From contig CAVPBZ010000008.1 in NCBI GenBank assembly GCA_963702235.1, positions 102,744 through 166,743 on the forward strand: a stretch of 64,000 nucleotides of DNA, read 5' to 3'. Source of the DNA: PALSA-505 sp963702235. GTDB taxonomy: Bacteria > Actinomycetota > Actinomycetes > Streptosporangiales > Streptosporangiaceae. The translations under genes were made by a program, and so were the position numbers. The stretch's first letter is position 1; each line of letters starts with the position of its first letter. The notes below the pieces were generated by a model. The model saw only the letters and a program-made list of their open reading frames with translations. It did no database searches and had not been told where the DNA came from. This document shows positions 8,722 through 17,105 of this stretch, piece after piece.

Positions 8722-10238
8722 CGACCGCGCGCGCCGGGAAAGGTACCGGCCCGGAACCTCGCCCCGTCCCTGGCTCCCGGTCAGCCGCGGCGCGTCGCCC
8801 GGTCGCGGGCCCCGGCTCCGTCCCGGGCCCCTCCGTCCCGGGCCCCTCCGTCCCCGGCCCCTCCGTCCCGGGCCCCGGCTCCGTCCCGGCGGAGCCGCCG
8901 GACGTCATCACCGGCCTGTCCCGGCGCAATTCGGTGTACCGGCGGATGACCGCGGTGTGCGACCGGGTGGCCGACGCGGTCCTGCGCGGCGCGGACGCGG
9001 CCGAGCTGGCCGGCGTGTTCGCCCAGATGACCCGCAAGACAGTGGTGCTGCTGGATCCGGAGCTCGGGCTGCACACGCGTGCCCCCGGCGACGAGGCCGG
9101 CGGCACCGGGCTGCCCTGGGACCCGGGCGAGCCGAGTATCGCCCGGCTGCTCCGGGCCCTGGCGGCCGAGCGCCGCCCGCTCCGGGTGCCGCCGGTGCCG
9201 GGCTCCGCCGTGGCCCACGGCTGCCTGGCCATGCCGGTCACCGCCGGCGAAACGGCTCTCGGCTACCTGCTCGTGCTCGACGAGAGCGGCGTGGCCGCGC
9301 CCGACGATGCCGACCTGATCATCACCAGCTACGCGGCCACCCTCTTCGCCCTGACGCTGGCCAGGGAGCAGACCACCCTAGAGCTCGGCCTGCGCTATCA
9401 GGGCACGGTGCTCGACTCGCTGGTATGCGGCCACTTCCTCGATCGTCACGACGCGCGCAGCAAGGCCGCCGAGCTCGGCGTGGCCGATGCGCAGCCGTTC
9501 CGCATCGCCGTGGCCAGAGCCGGTGCGGGCGGCGGCCCGCCGGGCGCGCCCCGCCCGCCGGGCGCACTCCGGCCGCAGGACGACGAGCCGCCGCCCCGGC
9601 TGATGGCCCGGCTGGCCGTGTCCGCGCGGTTGCCGTTCGTGGTACGCGGCCCGGAGCTGGTGCTGCTGGCGCCCGAGCCCGAGGACACCTTCCGCCCGGT
9701 GCCGGGCGGGCGCGGCGGCCCCGAGGCGCCGCTGGCCCTCTTTACCCGGCTGCTCGGGGACACGCCGGGCGGCCAGGAGCTTACCTGCGGGGTGAGCGAG
9801 CCCACCCGCTGGCCCGAGCTCGCGCCGCGGGCGCTGCGCCAGGCCGAGCAGGCCATCGAGCTGGGCACCCGCCTCGGCCGGGCCGGCCAGGTCATCCGGT
9901 ACGAGGATCTCGGCATTTACCGGCTGCTGCTGCAGATCGGTGACATGCACCAGCTGTGGCGGTTCGCCGAGGACGTGCTCGGCGCGCTGATCGGCTACGA
10001 CGCCACCCACAAGGTTGACCTGATCGGCACGCTGTCGGCCTACCTGAGTCAGCACGAGAGCCTCAAGCAGACCGCCCGCGTGCTGCGGGTGCACGTCAAC
10101 ACCGTCGCCTACCGGGTCCAGCGGATCACCCAGCTCACGTCGCTCGACCTGACCAACCCGGACGACCGCCTGGTCGCGCACGTCGCCGTGAAGATCATCG
10201 AGTCGCAGCAGGCGGGCGACCGCCGGCCCGGTACCTGA
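8718..10238 (+). CDS. PucR/CdaR-type helix-turn-helix regulator
   Basis: A 506-residue regulator. The C-terminal PucR-type HTH occupies about residues 445-505 (LSQHESLKQTARVLRVHVNT then VAYRVQRI). Residues about 75-210 look like a GAF-type sensor and the middle like a GGDEF-like degenerate domain as in this family. The first 65 residues are a low-complexity Pro/Gly/Ser leader built from VPGPS repeats, probably a disordered tail or a sign of a later true start. The ATG overlaps the stop of the methionine-forming gene by four bases, so it is translationally coupled and likely controls this island. Effector unknown. Confidence 0.8.
   Translation: MTTARAGKGTGPEPRPVPGSRSAAARRPVAGPGSVPGPSVPGPSVPGPSVPGPGSVPAEPPDVITGLSRRNSVYRRMTAVCDRVADAVLRGADAAELAGVFAQMTRKTVVLLDPELGLHTRAPGDEAGGTGLPWDPGEPSIARLLRALAAERRPLRVPPVPGSAVAHGCLAMPVTAGETALGYLLVLDESGVAAPDDADLIITSYAATLFALTLAREQTTLELGLRYQGTVLDSLVCGHFLDRHDARSKAAELGVADAQPFRIAVARAGAGGGPPGAPRPPGALRPQDDEPPPRLMARLAVSARLPFVVRGPELVLLAPEPEDTFRPVPGGRGGPEAPLALFTRLLGDTPGGQELTCGVSEPTRWPELAPRALRQAEQAIELGTRLGRAGQVIRYEDLGIYRLLLQIGDMHQLWRFAEDVLGALIGYDATHKVDLIGTLSAYLSQHESLKQTARVLRVHVNTVAYRVQRITQLTSLDLTNPDDRLVAHVAVKIIESQQAGDRRPGT
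8811..8890 (+). repeat. 15-bp tandem repeat in the PucR gene N-terminus
   Basis: About four to five copies of a 15-base unit reading TCCCGGGCCCCTCCG, encoding VPGPS. It causes the low-complexity leader of the PucR-type protein and should vary in copy number between strains. Confidence 0.7.
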
Positions 10239-10239
10239 C

Positions 10240-10258
10240 CCGGGCAGTTCCCGCCCGG
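10240..10258. terminator. Short hairpin between convergent genes
   Basis: CCGGGC and GCCCGG arms with a seven-base loop directly after the PucR gene stop and just before the end of the converging PrmC-like gene; a short bidirectional terminator candidate. Confidence 0.4.
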
Positions 10259-10262
10259 CCGG

Positions 10263-11075
10263 TCAGCCGCGCGGGCGGGGCCTGATTCCGGTGACTACGG
10301 TGGCGTTCAGCTCGACGGAACTGGCCACCCGCGCGACCAGCCCGTGCCCGGCGACGATGCCGACGGCCTGCGGCGCCTGCCGCTCGCTGGTCTCGGTCAG
10401 CAGGCAGCCGCCCGGCGCGAGCCACCCGGGCGCCGCCGCGGCCACCCGCCGGAGCACGTCAAGCCCGTCCGCGCCGCCGTCGAGCGCCACCCGGGGCTCG
10501 TGCAGGCGCGCCTCCGGCGGCAGCGACCCGACCGCCTCGGTGGGCACGTAGGGCACGTTGGCGGCCAGGACGTCGACCCGGCCGCGCAGCGCGGCAGGCA
10601 GCGGCTGGAAGAGGTCACCCTCGTACACCTGGCCGCCGGCGGCGGCCAGGTTGCGGCGGGCGCACCGCACCGCGGCCGGGTCGATGTCCGCGGCGTGCAC
10701 CTCGGCCCGGTCCAGGGCCGCGGCGAGCGCGGCGCCCACCGCGCCCGAGCCGCAGCACAGGTCCACGATGACCGGACGCGGCCGCGCAGTCTGCCAGGCC
10801 AGGCTCACCGCCACGCGGACGAGGAACTCGGTGCGGCGGCGCGGCACGAACACGCCGGGATCCACGGCAATCCGCAGACCCCAGAAGTCCGCCCAGCCGA
10901 GCACGTGCTCGAGCGGCAGCCCGGCGGCCCGCCGGTCCACCATCGCGGCGAGCTCATCCGGCGTGCGGGCCGCTTCGATCAGCAGTTGCGCCTCGTCCTC
11001 GGCGAACACGCAGCCGGCGGCCCGGAGCCTGGTGACGATGGCGGATCGGGGATGCGGCGGCAGGGGAACTGACAT
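10263..11075 (-). CDS. HemK/PrmC-like protein N5-glutamine methyltransferase
   Basis: A 270-residue class I methyltransferase of the HemK family, which methylates the Gln of GGQ in release factors or related targets. Seen: VFVPRRRTEFLV (family PRPxTE element altered to PRRRTE), motif I VDLCCGSGAVG, and NVPYVP in place of the canonical NPPY catalytic loop. The first Pro of that loop is Val, as in the putative actinomycete branch, so it may be a paralogue of the housekeeping PrmC rather than PrmC itself. The start is the ATG with GGAAGG upstream. A 19-codon leader-like frame lies just upstream on the same strand. Confidence 0.8.
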   Translation of the reverse strand: MSVPLPPHPRSAIVTRLRAAGCVFAEDEAQLLIEAARTPDELAAMVDRRAAGLPLEHVLGWADFWGLRIAVDPGVFVPRRRTEFLVRVAVSLAWQTARPRPVIVDLCCGSGAVGAALAAALDRAEVHAADIDPAAVRCARRNLAAAGGQVYEGDLFQPLPAALRGRVDVLAANVPYVPTEAVGSLPPEARLHEPRVALDGGADGLDVLRRVAAAAPGWLAPGGCLLTETSERQAPQAVGIVAGHGLVARVASSVELNATVVTGIRPRPRG

Positions 11076-11117
11076 AGGAGCGCCTTCCGGGAAGCTTGCG
11101 GGCGCTCTGCCGGTCAC

Positions 11118-11177
11118 CTACGCGACGGCGATCGCACGGCGGTGCGGTGAGAGCACCCGGCCTGAACTGGCGGTCAT
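11118..11177 (-). CDS. Possible 19-residue leader peptide upstream of the PrmC-like gene
   Basis: ATG at 11177 preceded by a near-perfect GGGAGGTGAG ribosome site, followed by 19 codons (MTASSGRVLSPHRRAIAVA) and TAG, ending 43 bases before the methyltransferase start. The ribosome site is much better than that of the downstream gene, which is what an upstream regulatory frame would show. No homologue is recognised; it may also be the 5' remnant of a lost gene. Confidence 0.4.
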   Translation of the reverse strand: MTASSGRVLSPHRRAIAVA

Positions 11178-11344
11178 GGGTCTCACCTCCCCGGCGCGTG
11201 CACGGCTGGAAACGGCAACACTACCCGAGCCTGTGCCGCCGCGCCCAGCCCCGATCCGGGCTGCGTGACCGGTGCCGGCGATAGGCTGCCCACGCGCCTG
11301 TCGCCCTGTCGCCCTGCCGTCCACGAAGCCGAAGGCGGTCACCG

Positions 11345-12007
11345 ATGCCGGTCGAGATCAAGCGGTTGCACCTGGCGCGGCTGCGCGGCCCGGACGGCCT
11401 GGAGTGGCCGGTGCATGGCTTCGTGGTCACCCACTCCGGCGGTGCGGCGCTGGTCGACACCGGTGTCGGCGGCCCGCCGCAAGTGCTCAGCGACTGGCGG
11501 GTGGTGAACCGCTCGGTGGCCGACGCGCTCGCCGAGCTGGACATGACGCCGGCGGACATCGGACTGGTGATCAACACTCACCTGCACTTCGACCACTGCG
11601 GGCAGAACGCCGTCTTCCCGCACGCCGCCCATTACGTGCAGCGGGCCGAGCTGGCCCGGGCCCAGCGCGAGTCACCCGAGCTGTATGACTGGTTCGGGTT
11701 CATGAACGCGCGGTTCGAGCTGCTGGACGGGGACGCCGACGTGCTGCCGGGCCTGTCGGTGATCGCGACTCCCGGGCACACCGAGGGCCATCAGTGCGTC
11801 CTGGCCCGGTCCGCGGACGGCTCGTCCGACCTGCTGATCGGGGACGCGGCGTACACGCCGCGGCAGTACCTCAGCCCGGCTTCGGCTGACCTGCCGCCAG
11901 GCCAGGCCAGCGACGTGGTGAGCTGGCAGGATTCGGTGCGCCGCATCCACGATATGGCGCCGGCGCGGGTGCACTTCTGCCACCACACCGACGTCATCCA
12001 CAGCTGA
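11345..12007 (+). CDS. MBL-fold metallo-hydrolase (lactonase-like)
   Basis: A 220-residue metallo-beta-lactamase-fold enzyme of the AHL-lactonase/glyoxalase II-like group. The metal motif HLHFDHCG gives His79, His81, Asp83 and His84; further ligands are in TPGHTEGH and in DLLIGDAAY, and the C-terminal HFCHH is typical of this lactonase-like branch. No signal peptide, so cytosolic. Substrate unknown; lactone hydrolysis is possible. It stands alone and converges on the 475-residue conserved gene across a strong hairpin. Confidence 0.82.
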   Translation: MPVEIKRLHLARLRGPDGLEWPVHGFVVTHSGGAALVDTGVGGPPQVLSDWRVVNRSVADALAELDMTPADIGLVINTHLHFDHCGQNAVFPHAAHYVQRAELARAQRESPELYDWFGFMNARFELLDGDADVLPGLSVIATPGHTEGHQCVLARSADGSSDLLIGDAAYTPRQYLSPASADLPPGQASDVVSWQDSVRRIHDMAPARVHFCHHTDVIHS

Positions 12008-12035
12008 CCGGCGGCCGCGGCAGCCGGCCGCCGGT
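12007..12035. terminator. Bidirectional hairpin terminator
   Basis: ACCGGCGGCC and GGCCGCCGGT, perfect ten-base arms with a nine-base loop, starting at the last base of the MBL gene stop and ending just before the end of the converging gene. Confidence 0.6.
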
Positions 12036-12044
12036 CGGCTCAGG

Positions 12045-13472
12045 TCAGCGGTTGGCGCCCCCGTAGCCGAAGAACGAACGGCGCTTGATCAGCTCGGCCA
12101 CCTCGGCGGGCACCATGTCTTCCCAGGAGTCGTCCTCCGCGGCTATCCGGCGCAGCACGTCGCGGCTGAAGATGTGCAGGAATTCAGCCCGGTAGTTATC
12201 GAGATGGACGAAACTGCCCCGCCCGGCGAGGTAGTCGTACAGCGGCTGCAGCTCGGGCCGGACCTTGATGTCGTTCACGGTCCTGAGCTCGTCGGACGGG
12301 GACGGCTGCACCGGGTAGACGTACAGCTTGAGATCGTTCTTGAACAGCCGCCCGAAGCTTTCCAGGATGCCGCCGGGCAGCTGGGCGTGGTTTTTCTCGT
12401 CGAACAGGTCGATGAGGCTCGGCACCCCCATGACGATGCCGATCCGCTCGCGTGTCCGCTCACCGATGTAGGCCGCCAGCCGGTAGTAGTCGAAGTAGTC
12501 GGTGATCAGCACCGTCATGCCGCAGGCCGCGAGCAGCTCCGCGCGGGCGAGGAAATCCCGCCGGTCCACGTCGGCCCCGCCCGCGAGCAGGTTGCGCATC
12601 GTGATCTCGGTGAGCGCCAGCACCGGCTTGCCGGCCACGGCCGGATCCTCGGAGAACCTGACCCGCGCCGTCTCGAGCATGTCGAGATTCACGTGCGTGG
12701 GCGGGCGGAAGCTGCCCCGTTCCACCAGGACCGCCTTCTTGCGCAGCACCTCGCTCGGCTGGAGGACCTCACGGTCCGGGCCGAACATCGCCACGCCGCT
12801 GAGCCCGAGCTGGACGAGCTTGAGCGCCATCAGCCGGTTGTCCACGCGGCGGAACTCGATGCCGCGGAACTCGATCATGTCGATCTCGATCCGGCCGGTG
12901 GTCAGGCGGTCCAGCAGGTTCTCGATGAGCTTGTCCGGCTCGTGATGCTGGAAGAACGCCCCGTACAGCAGGTTCACGCCGACGATCCCGAGCGCCTCCT
13001 GCTGCAGCCAGGCCTCGACGTCGAGCATCCGCACGTGCATCACGATCTGGCTCGGCTCGTCGTGCGGCTGGGCCTGGAACTTGACGCCCATCCAGCCGTG
13101 GCACTCGTTGCCGCCCTGGAAGCTGCGCGCCACCACCGTGTCGGCAAACGCGAAGAAGCAGTTCTCGTCACCGCGCCGGTTGCCGAGCCGCTCCACGTTC
13201 AGCTTGAACTCCGTGTCGAGCATGCCCTGCAGGCGCCCGGCGGACACGTATCTTTCCGCCTTGCCGTACTCGGCGTCGCTGACGGCCATGTCGTAAGCGG
13301 AGATCGACTTCGCGACGGTGCCCGCGGCGCCGCCCACCCGGAAGAACCAGCGCACGACCTCCTGGCCGGCCCCGATCTCGGCGATCGTCCCGTACCAGCG
13401 CGGATCAAGGTTGATACGCAGCGCCTTCTGGTGCGTGTCGGATTCATGAGTGCCGACGATGAGCTCGGTCAT
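12045..13472 (-). CDS. Conserved protein of unknown function (475 aa)
   Basis: A 475-residue cytosolic protein without signal peptide or membrane spans. It has strongly patterned blocks such as AEIGAGQEVVRWFFRVGG, AGTVAKSISAYDMAVSDAEY and ENCFFAFADTVVARS, with long alternating helix/strand stretches and a C-terminal FVHLDNYRAEFLHIFSRDVL. I recognise it as a family seen in several bacterial phyla but know no assigned function, so none is given. The start is the ATG with GGGAG four bases upstream; the much longer in-frame upstream extension is low-complexity and not real. It is a single transcription unit ended by the shared hairpin. Confidence 0.75.
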   Translation of the reverse strand: MTELIVGTHESDTHQKALRINLDPRWYGTIAEIGAGQEVVRWFFRVGGAAGTVAKSISAYDMAVSDAEYGKAERYVSAGRLQGMLDTEFKLNVERLGNRRGDENCFFAFADTVVARSFQGGNECHGWMGVKFQAQPHDEPSQIVMHVRMLDVEAWLQQEALGIVGVNLLYGAFFQHHEPDKLIENLLDRLTTGRIEIDMIEFRGIEFRRVDNRLMALKLVQLGLSGVAMFGPDREVLQPSEVLRKKAVLVERGSFRPPTHVNLDMLETARVRFSEDPAVAGKPVLALTEITMRNLLAGGADVDRRDFLARAELLAACGMTVLITDYFDYYRLAAYIGERTRERIGIVMGVPSLIDLFDEKNHAQLPGGILESFGRLFKNDLKLYVYPVQPSPSDELRTVNDIKVRPELQPLYDYLAGRGSFVHLDNYRAEFLHIFSRDVLRRIAAEDDSWEDMVPAEVAELIKRRSFFGYGGANR

Positions 13473-13615
13473 CCGTCTCCCTGCCTGCTCACCCGGCCCG
13501 CCGCTGGCGCCTGCCACCCTCAGTAAAGGACTGAGTCCCGACAGCAGCATCCGACGCCGAAAGTGTACTAATTCCGCCGCGGCCGGCGCCAGCCCGGGCC
13601 CGCGGGCCGGTCGCG

Positions 13616-14190
13616 CTAAGCCGGCATGGGCGGAGGGGCCTCGCCGCGGGCGCGACGCGCTTCGTCGGCGAGCTCGCCCGTGCGCTGGCCGCGCTTGGCG
13701 TAGACGATGTTCCAGGCGATCACGATGGCGGCGACGATCAAGGGCAGCACGTTCGATGTGGTCTTGGCGGTCGCGGCCGACGCCGTCTCGATGATGACGA
13801 CCTGTATGGCCGCGTCGGCCAGGAAGGCGAGCCCCCAGACCACGGTGGTCACCCAGAAGGCGTGCCGGAACCCGGGATAGCGCCACCTGTCCGCGAAGGC
13901 ACGTCCCTTAGGGGTGTCCGGTCCCACGGACTCCAGGGCGAAGCGGTAGATCATCGGTCGCCTCGACCACAGTGAGCCCAGGCACACCACGCCGAATACG
14001 GCGGTCGGGACGGTGCCGTCGAGCAGCACGAGGTGGGCATTGCCGCTGATCAGTCCCAGCACCGTCCCCACGACGATGCCGATCAGGACGAGGACGCCGA
14101 TCACGTCCAGCCGCCGGTTGCGGACGACGCCGAGGATGATCCCCGCGGCCGGCGGCAGGCCGCTGAGTATGAGCGCGCTGACCGTGGACA
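13616..14190 (-). pseudogene. N-terminally truncated VC0807-like membrane protein
   Basis: The C-terminal ~190 residues of a small multi-span membrane protein of the VC0807-like type: LSGLPPAAGIILGVVRNRRLD leads into hydrophobic segments around VIGVLVLIGIVVGTVLGLI, AVFGVVCLGSL and a final pair of helices. The normal first helix and start codon are missing: at about 14190 the reading frame runs into unrelated antisense DNA holding a LuxR fragment. The frame continues open beyond that point only by chance. Probably a deletion-junction remnant, though the retained part is otherwise undamaged. Confidence 0.65.
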
Positions 14191-14191
14191 G

Positions 14192-14584
14192 GAGAGCCTG
14201 ACCGACACCGAGCGGCGCATCGTGGGCCTGGTGGCGGAAGGGCTGAGCAACCGCCAGGTGGCAGGCCAGATGTTCCTGAGCGTCCACACGATCGCGTTCC
14301 ACCTGCGCCATGTCTTCTGGAAGCTCGACGTCAGCTCGCGGGTGCAGCTGGCAGCCCTGGTCGCGGAGCAGGCGAGGCCGAGCGGCCGGCCGCCGCTTGC
14401 CTCCCGCGGCCCAGCGAACGGCCAGCACATTCCGGCCGGAGCCAGCCCGGCGCCGCGCCCTGCCCCGGGCCGGGCAGACCGCGGGAACGGGCGCTACACG
14501 GCCGGGCCGGCCGTTACCCCGGCTCGGCGCTGGCGGCCAGAACCGGCGGCAGGCCGAACGCTGAGAACAGCCCAGGCTGGTTGA
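14192..14584 (+). pseudogene. LuxR-type HTH domain fragment
   Basis: Codons from about 14192 read ESLTDTERRIVGLVAEGL then SNRQVAGQMFLSVHTIAFHL and RHVFWKLDVSSRVQLAALVAE, an intact GerE/LuxR DNA-binding domain with its short C-terminal tail to the TGA. Nothing upstream in frame belongs to a LuxR regulator: the AAA-ATPase or receiver part is gone and the DNA upstream is the antisense of a membrane-protein gene. It is therefore the 3' stump of a lost regulator. The upstream in-frame start codons are accidental. Confidence 0.7.
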
Positions 14585-14707
14585 ACGAGACGATCCGCGC
14601 GACCGGTCCTCGGCATCGTGCACCGAGCCGAGCATCCGGTAACAGTAGGCCAGCAATTCGGCCCGGAACGGATCGGTGAGAAGCGCGAAGTCCTCGCCGC
14701 CCGGCAA
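14514..14707 (-). pseudogene. ECF sigma factor remnant with large internal deletion
   Basis: The N-terminus (EDFALLTDPFRAELLAYCYR, then MLGSVHDAED) is the classic start of a SigG/ECF41-like sigma factor. Directly after it, in another frame, comes ARIVSFNQPGLFSAFGLPPV and a stop at 14514-14516, the usual C-terminal end of the same family. About 250-300 codons between the two ends are missing, including region 4 and the SnoaL-like domain. Both termini kept in the right order show a single internal deletion. No function remains. Confidence 0.65.
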
Positions 14708-14723
14708 CGCCGGGGTTCCCGCT

Positions 14724-14812
14724 GCCCGCCCGGGGCGTGCCCGCTCAGGGCGTGCCCGGCCGGGACGCGCCCATCTGCGGCGTGCCCGTCCGGGGCGTAC
14801 CCGTCCCCGTCA
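14724..14812 (-). repeat. Degenerate 15-bp GC-rich repeats
   Basis: Five to six imperfect copies of GGCGTGCCCGNNCGG-like units upstream of the sigma-factor remnant. Read on the minus strand they give a GHAPDGHA-like peptide. Bases 14813-15072 around it hold no gene I can support. Confidence 0.45.
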
Positions 14813-15072
14813 CTGCGCTCCGGCAGCAGGCCACCCGGCTGTGCCGTCGCTGTTGCTCGCATCGCTGCTCCCGTGGTTGCCCGCGCGGACGCCTTCCTCT
14901 GCGGATGCCGTCACCCCTATAGACCCGGCGCGCAGCGGAAAGTCACCGGGCCGGCGGCGGCGAATGCACCGGCGAAATGCGCTGGCGCCGCCCCGGTGGA
15001 TTTTCGCCGCCGCCCGTACCTGTATGGGTGACCGCGCTGAACCGGCGCGGCAGGCAGGACGGAGCAACTGAC

Positions 15073-15231
15073 ATGGCCAAGACGACCGGCGCGACTGCCG
15101 TGGCCGCACGCCAGGCGGCACCGGACGGGGCTCTTCCCGCTCGCCGGGGCTGGACGCTGGCGCTGGCCGCCGCCGCTCTCACCCCGCCCGCGCCGGAACT
15201 TTCGAAGGAGAAGCAGGATGCCCGAACGTGA
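15073..15231 (+). pseudogene. Possible 5' stump of an MFS transporter gene
   Basis: ATG with GGACGGAGC upstream, then 52 codons. The stretch LPARRGWTLALAAAALT looks like the cytosolic tail and first half-helix of an MFS transporter, but it then runs into the ribosome-site region of the following SDR gene and stops within it. It may be another deletion scar in this block of broken genes, or a short coding frame coupled to the SDR gene. Weak evidence. Confidence 0.3.
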
Positions 15232-15970
15232 ACTCACCGGAACGACCGCCCTCGTCACCGGGGCGAGCCGGGGCTTCGGCCGCGGCATCGCCACCGCCCT
15301 GGCCCAGGCCGGCGCCCGCGTCGTCGGCGTCGCCCGCGACGCCGACAGGCTCGAGGAGCTGCGCGCCCAGCTCGGCGACGGCTTCACGCCGGTTGTCGCC
15401 GATGCGACCGACCCGGTCGTCGCCGGCCAGCTCATCGACGCCTACCGGCCGGTCACGCTGGTGCTCAACGCGGGGGCGAGCCCGCTGCCGCGCCCGCTGC
15501 ACCGGCACACCTGGGAGACGTTCAGCCGGAACTGGGACGTCAACGTCAAGCACGTCTTCGCCTGGACCCGCGAGGCGCTGCTGGCCCCGCTCGACCCGGG
15601 CAGCGTGGTCGTCGCGTTCTCCAGCGGGGCCGCGGTCAACGGCTCGCCGCTGTCCGGCGGCTACGCCGGGGCGAAGGCCGCCATCCGGTTCCTCACCTCG
15701 TACGCCGCGGACGAGTCTGAGCGGGGCGCGTTCGGGATTAGGTTCGTCTCCGTGCTCCCGCAGCTCACCCCCGCCACGGAGCTGGGCGCGGCCGCGGTCG
15801 CGGCCTATGCCGCCCGGCAGGGCACCGGCCTGGCGGCGTTTGCCGACGCGATGGGCCCGGCGCTCACCCCCGAGCAGGTGGGCCAGGCCGTCACCGGGCT
15901 CGCCACCGATCCCGGCCGCGACCAGGCCGCCTACCGGCTCACCGCGGCCGGCCTCAGCCCGCTCGGCTGA
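15218..15970 (+). CDS. Short-chain dehydrogenase/reductase
   Basis: A 250-residue classical SDR using NAD(P)H. The cofactor glycine motif is TGASRGFGRG near the N-terminus, LNAGAS is the NAG motif, Ser in FSSGAA and Tyr149/Lys153 in YAGAK form the catalytic set. GAAGGAG is well placed before the ATG. The alternative frame through this region is a shadow. Substrate unknown; the C-terminal segment (AFADAMGPALTPEQVGQAV) is of the Streptomyces SDR type often annotated only as oxidoreductase. It converges on the winged-helix gene with four bases between stops. Confidence 0.85.
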   Translation: MPERELTGTTALVTGASRGFGRGIATALAQAGARVVGVARDADRLEELRAQLGDGFTPVVADATDPVVAGQLIDAYRPVTLVLNAGASPLPRPLHRHTWETFSRNWDVNVKHVFAWTREALLAPLDPGSVVVAFSSGAAVNGSPLSGGYAGAKAAIRFLTSYAADESERGAFGIRFVSVLPQLTPATELGAAAVAAYAARQGTGLAAFADAMGPALTPEQVGQAVTGLATDPGRDQAAYRLTAAGLSPLG

Positions 15971-15974
15971 GCCC

Positions 15975-17105
15975 TCAGCGGGCCGGCCCGAACCGGATTT
16001 CGTGCGCCGCGCCGGGCGCGGCGAAGCCGAGCATCAGCGCGGCCTCCGCGGTGACACCATCGCGATCGGGCAAGGACATTTTCCCGAACGGTTCCACGGT
16101 CAGTGTCACCGCGGCGGCGGACCTGTCGATCCGCCACGTGCCCGCGACGAAGCCATTCAGCAGCACGGTGCCGGGGAACACGCCGTTGCGCGTGTACAGC
16201 TTGCGGCGGTCCGGCTCGCTGATCACCCGGGACCGGTCGGCGTGCGAGAGGATCAGGTTGTCGTATTCGGCCACCAGCCGGGCGGGGGCCGGCGTGCCCG
16301 GATCGGGCCGCGGCGCGTCCGGCAGGTCGAACAGCTCGGTCCCGTTCTCGTCCCGGAACGTGCGCAGCCCGGGCCGGAGCCGGCCGGCGACCTCGCGCAG
16401 CCCGGTCAGCCCCGACCACGTCTGCACGTCCCGGACGCTCGCCGGGCCGAACGCCGCCAGGTAGCGCGTCACCAGGCTGTCCAGCGACGCGCTACGGTCC
16501 AGCGGCTGGCCGAGCCAGGACTCGGCGGGCGTGTGCCTGGCCTGCCCGGCGGCCCCCCACACGGCGCGGGGCGGCACCTGAACCAGCGGCACCAGGCCGC
16601 GGACCCCCTGGGCCAGCGCATCGGCGGGATGGTCCGGCCATTGCCGGGCCAGCAGCGCGCCGAGCTCGCTGAACGTCCTGGGCTGCTCGGCGGCGAGCGC
16701 CCGCCCGGCCGCCGCCAGCGCCGCGGTGTCCACGCCGGCCAGCTGCCTGCCGAACGTCGTGGCCAGGGCCCGGTCGAGCACTGGCTGGACCAGCGGGCGG
16801 AGCGCCAGGCAGTCGCGGGCCGACACCAGGTGGATGGTCCCGCGCATGAGCGCGATGCGGACCACCTGGCGGCCGGTGATCAGCCGGGCCAGCTCGTCCG
16901 GCTGGAAGTCCGCCAGCCGGGACCATAGCCCGTAGTACGGCGGGAACGGCGCCTGCGCCTGCAGGCCGAGCAGGTGCTCGACCGTCTCGATCACCCGCCC
17001 GGCCCGGCCCGCGGCGGTTCCCGGAACCGGGGCCCGCCGCAGCAGCAGCTGCCGGTCCAGCAGGGCGCGGTTGAGCGCCTGCTGGCTGAGCACCGCGTCG
17101 GGCAT
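15975..17105 (-). CDS. Winged-helix DNA-binding-domain protein (HTH_42/AlkX-type)
   Basis: A 376-residue protein of the family annotated winged helix DNA-binding domain-containing, which includes YcaQ/AlkX-like interstrand crosslink glycosylases. Blocks seen: LNRALLDRQLLLRR at the start, VEHLLGLQAQAPFPPY, RGTIHLVSARD, and a C-terminal VLLNGFVAGTW. The glycosylase QxQ-type catalytic residues of YcaQ are not clearly present (there is GLQAQ), so enzyme activity is uncertain. Its ATG shares one base with the MFS gene's TGA (TGATG), so the two are coupled. A huge open frame continuing upstream is antisense noise. Confidence 0.78.
   Translation of the reverse strand: MPDAVLSQQALNRALLDRQLLLRRAPVPGTAAGRAGRVIETVEHLLGLQAQAPFPPYYGLWSRLADFQPDELARLITGRQVVRIALMRGTIHLVSARDCLALRPLVQPVLDRALATTFGRQLAGVDTAALAAAGRALAAEQPRTFSELGALLARQWPDHPADALAQGVRGLVPLVQVPPRAVWGAAGQARHTPAESWLGQPLDRSASLDSLVTRYLAAFGPASVRDVQTWSGLTGLREVAGRLRPGLRTFRDENGTELFDLPDAPRPDPGTPAPARLVAEYDNLILSHADRSRVISEPDRRKLYTRNGVFPGTVLLNGFVAGTWRIDRSAAAVTLTVEPFGKMSLPDRDGVTAEAALMLGFAAPGAAHEIRFGPAR

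Noticed and set aside
1..10238. Calling the left region a named antibiotic biosynthetic cluster
   Set aside because: No PKS, NRPS, terpene or other scaffold enzyme lies in the window; only SAM-supply genes and one methyltransferase are seen.
12174..13526. 450-codon plus-strand frame opposite the conserved 475-residue gene
   Set aside because: Antisense artefact; composition unlike real protein and no ribosome site.
13616..15231. Insertion sequence or transposon at the broken-gene block
   Set aside because: No transposase frame, no terminal inverted repeats and no target-site duplication were found at the junctions.
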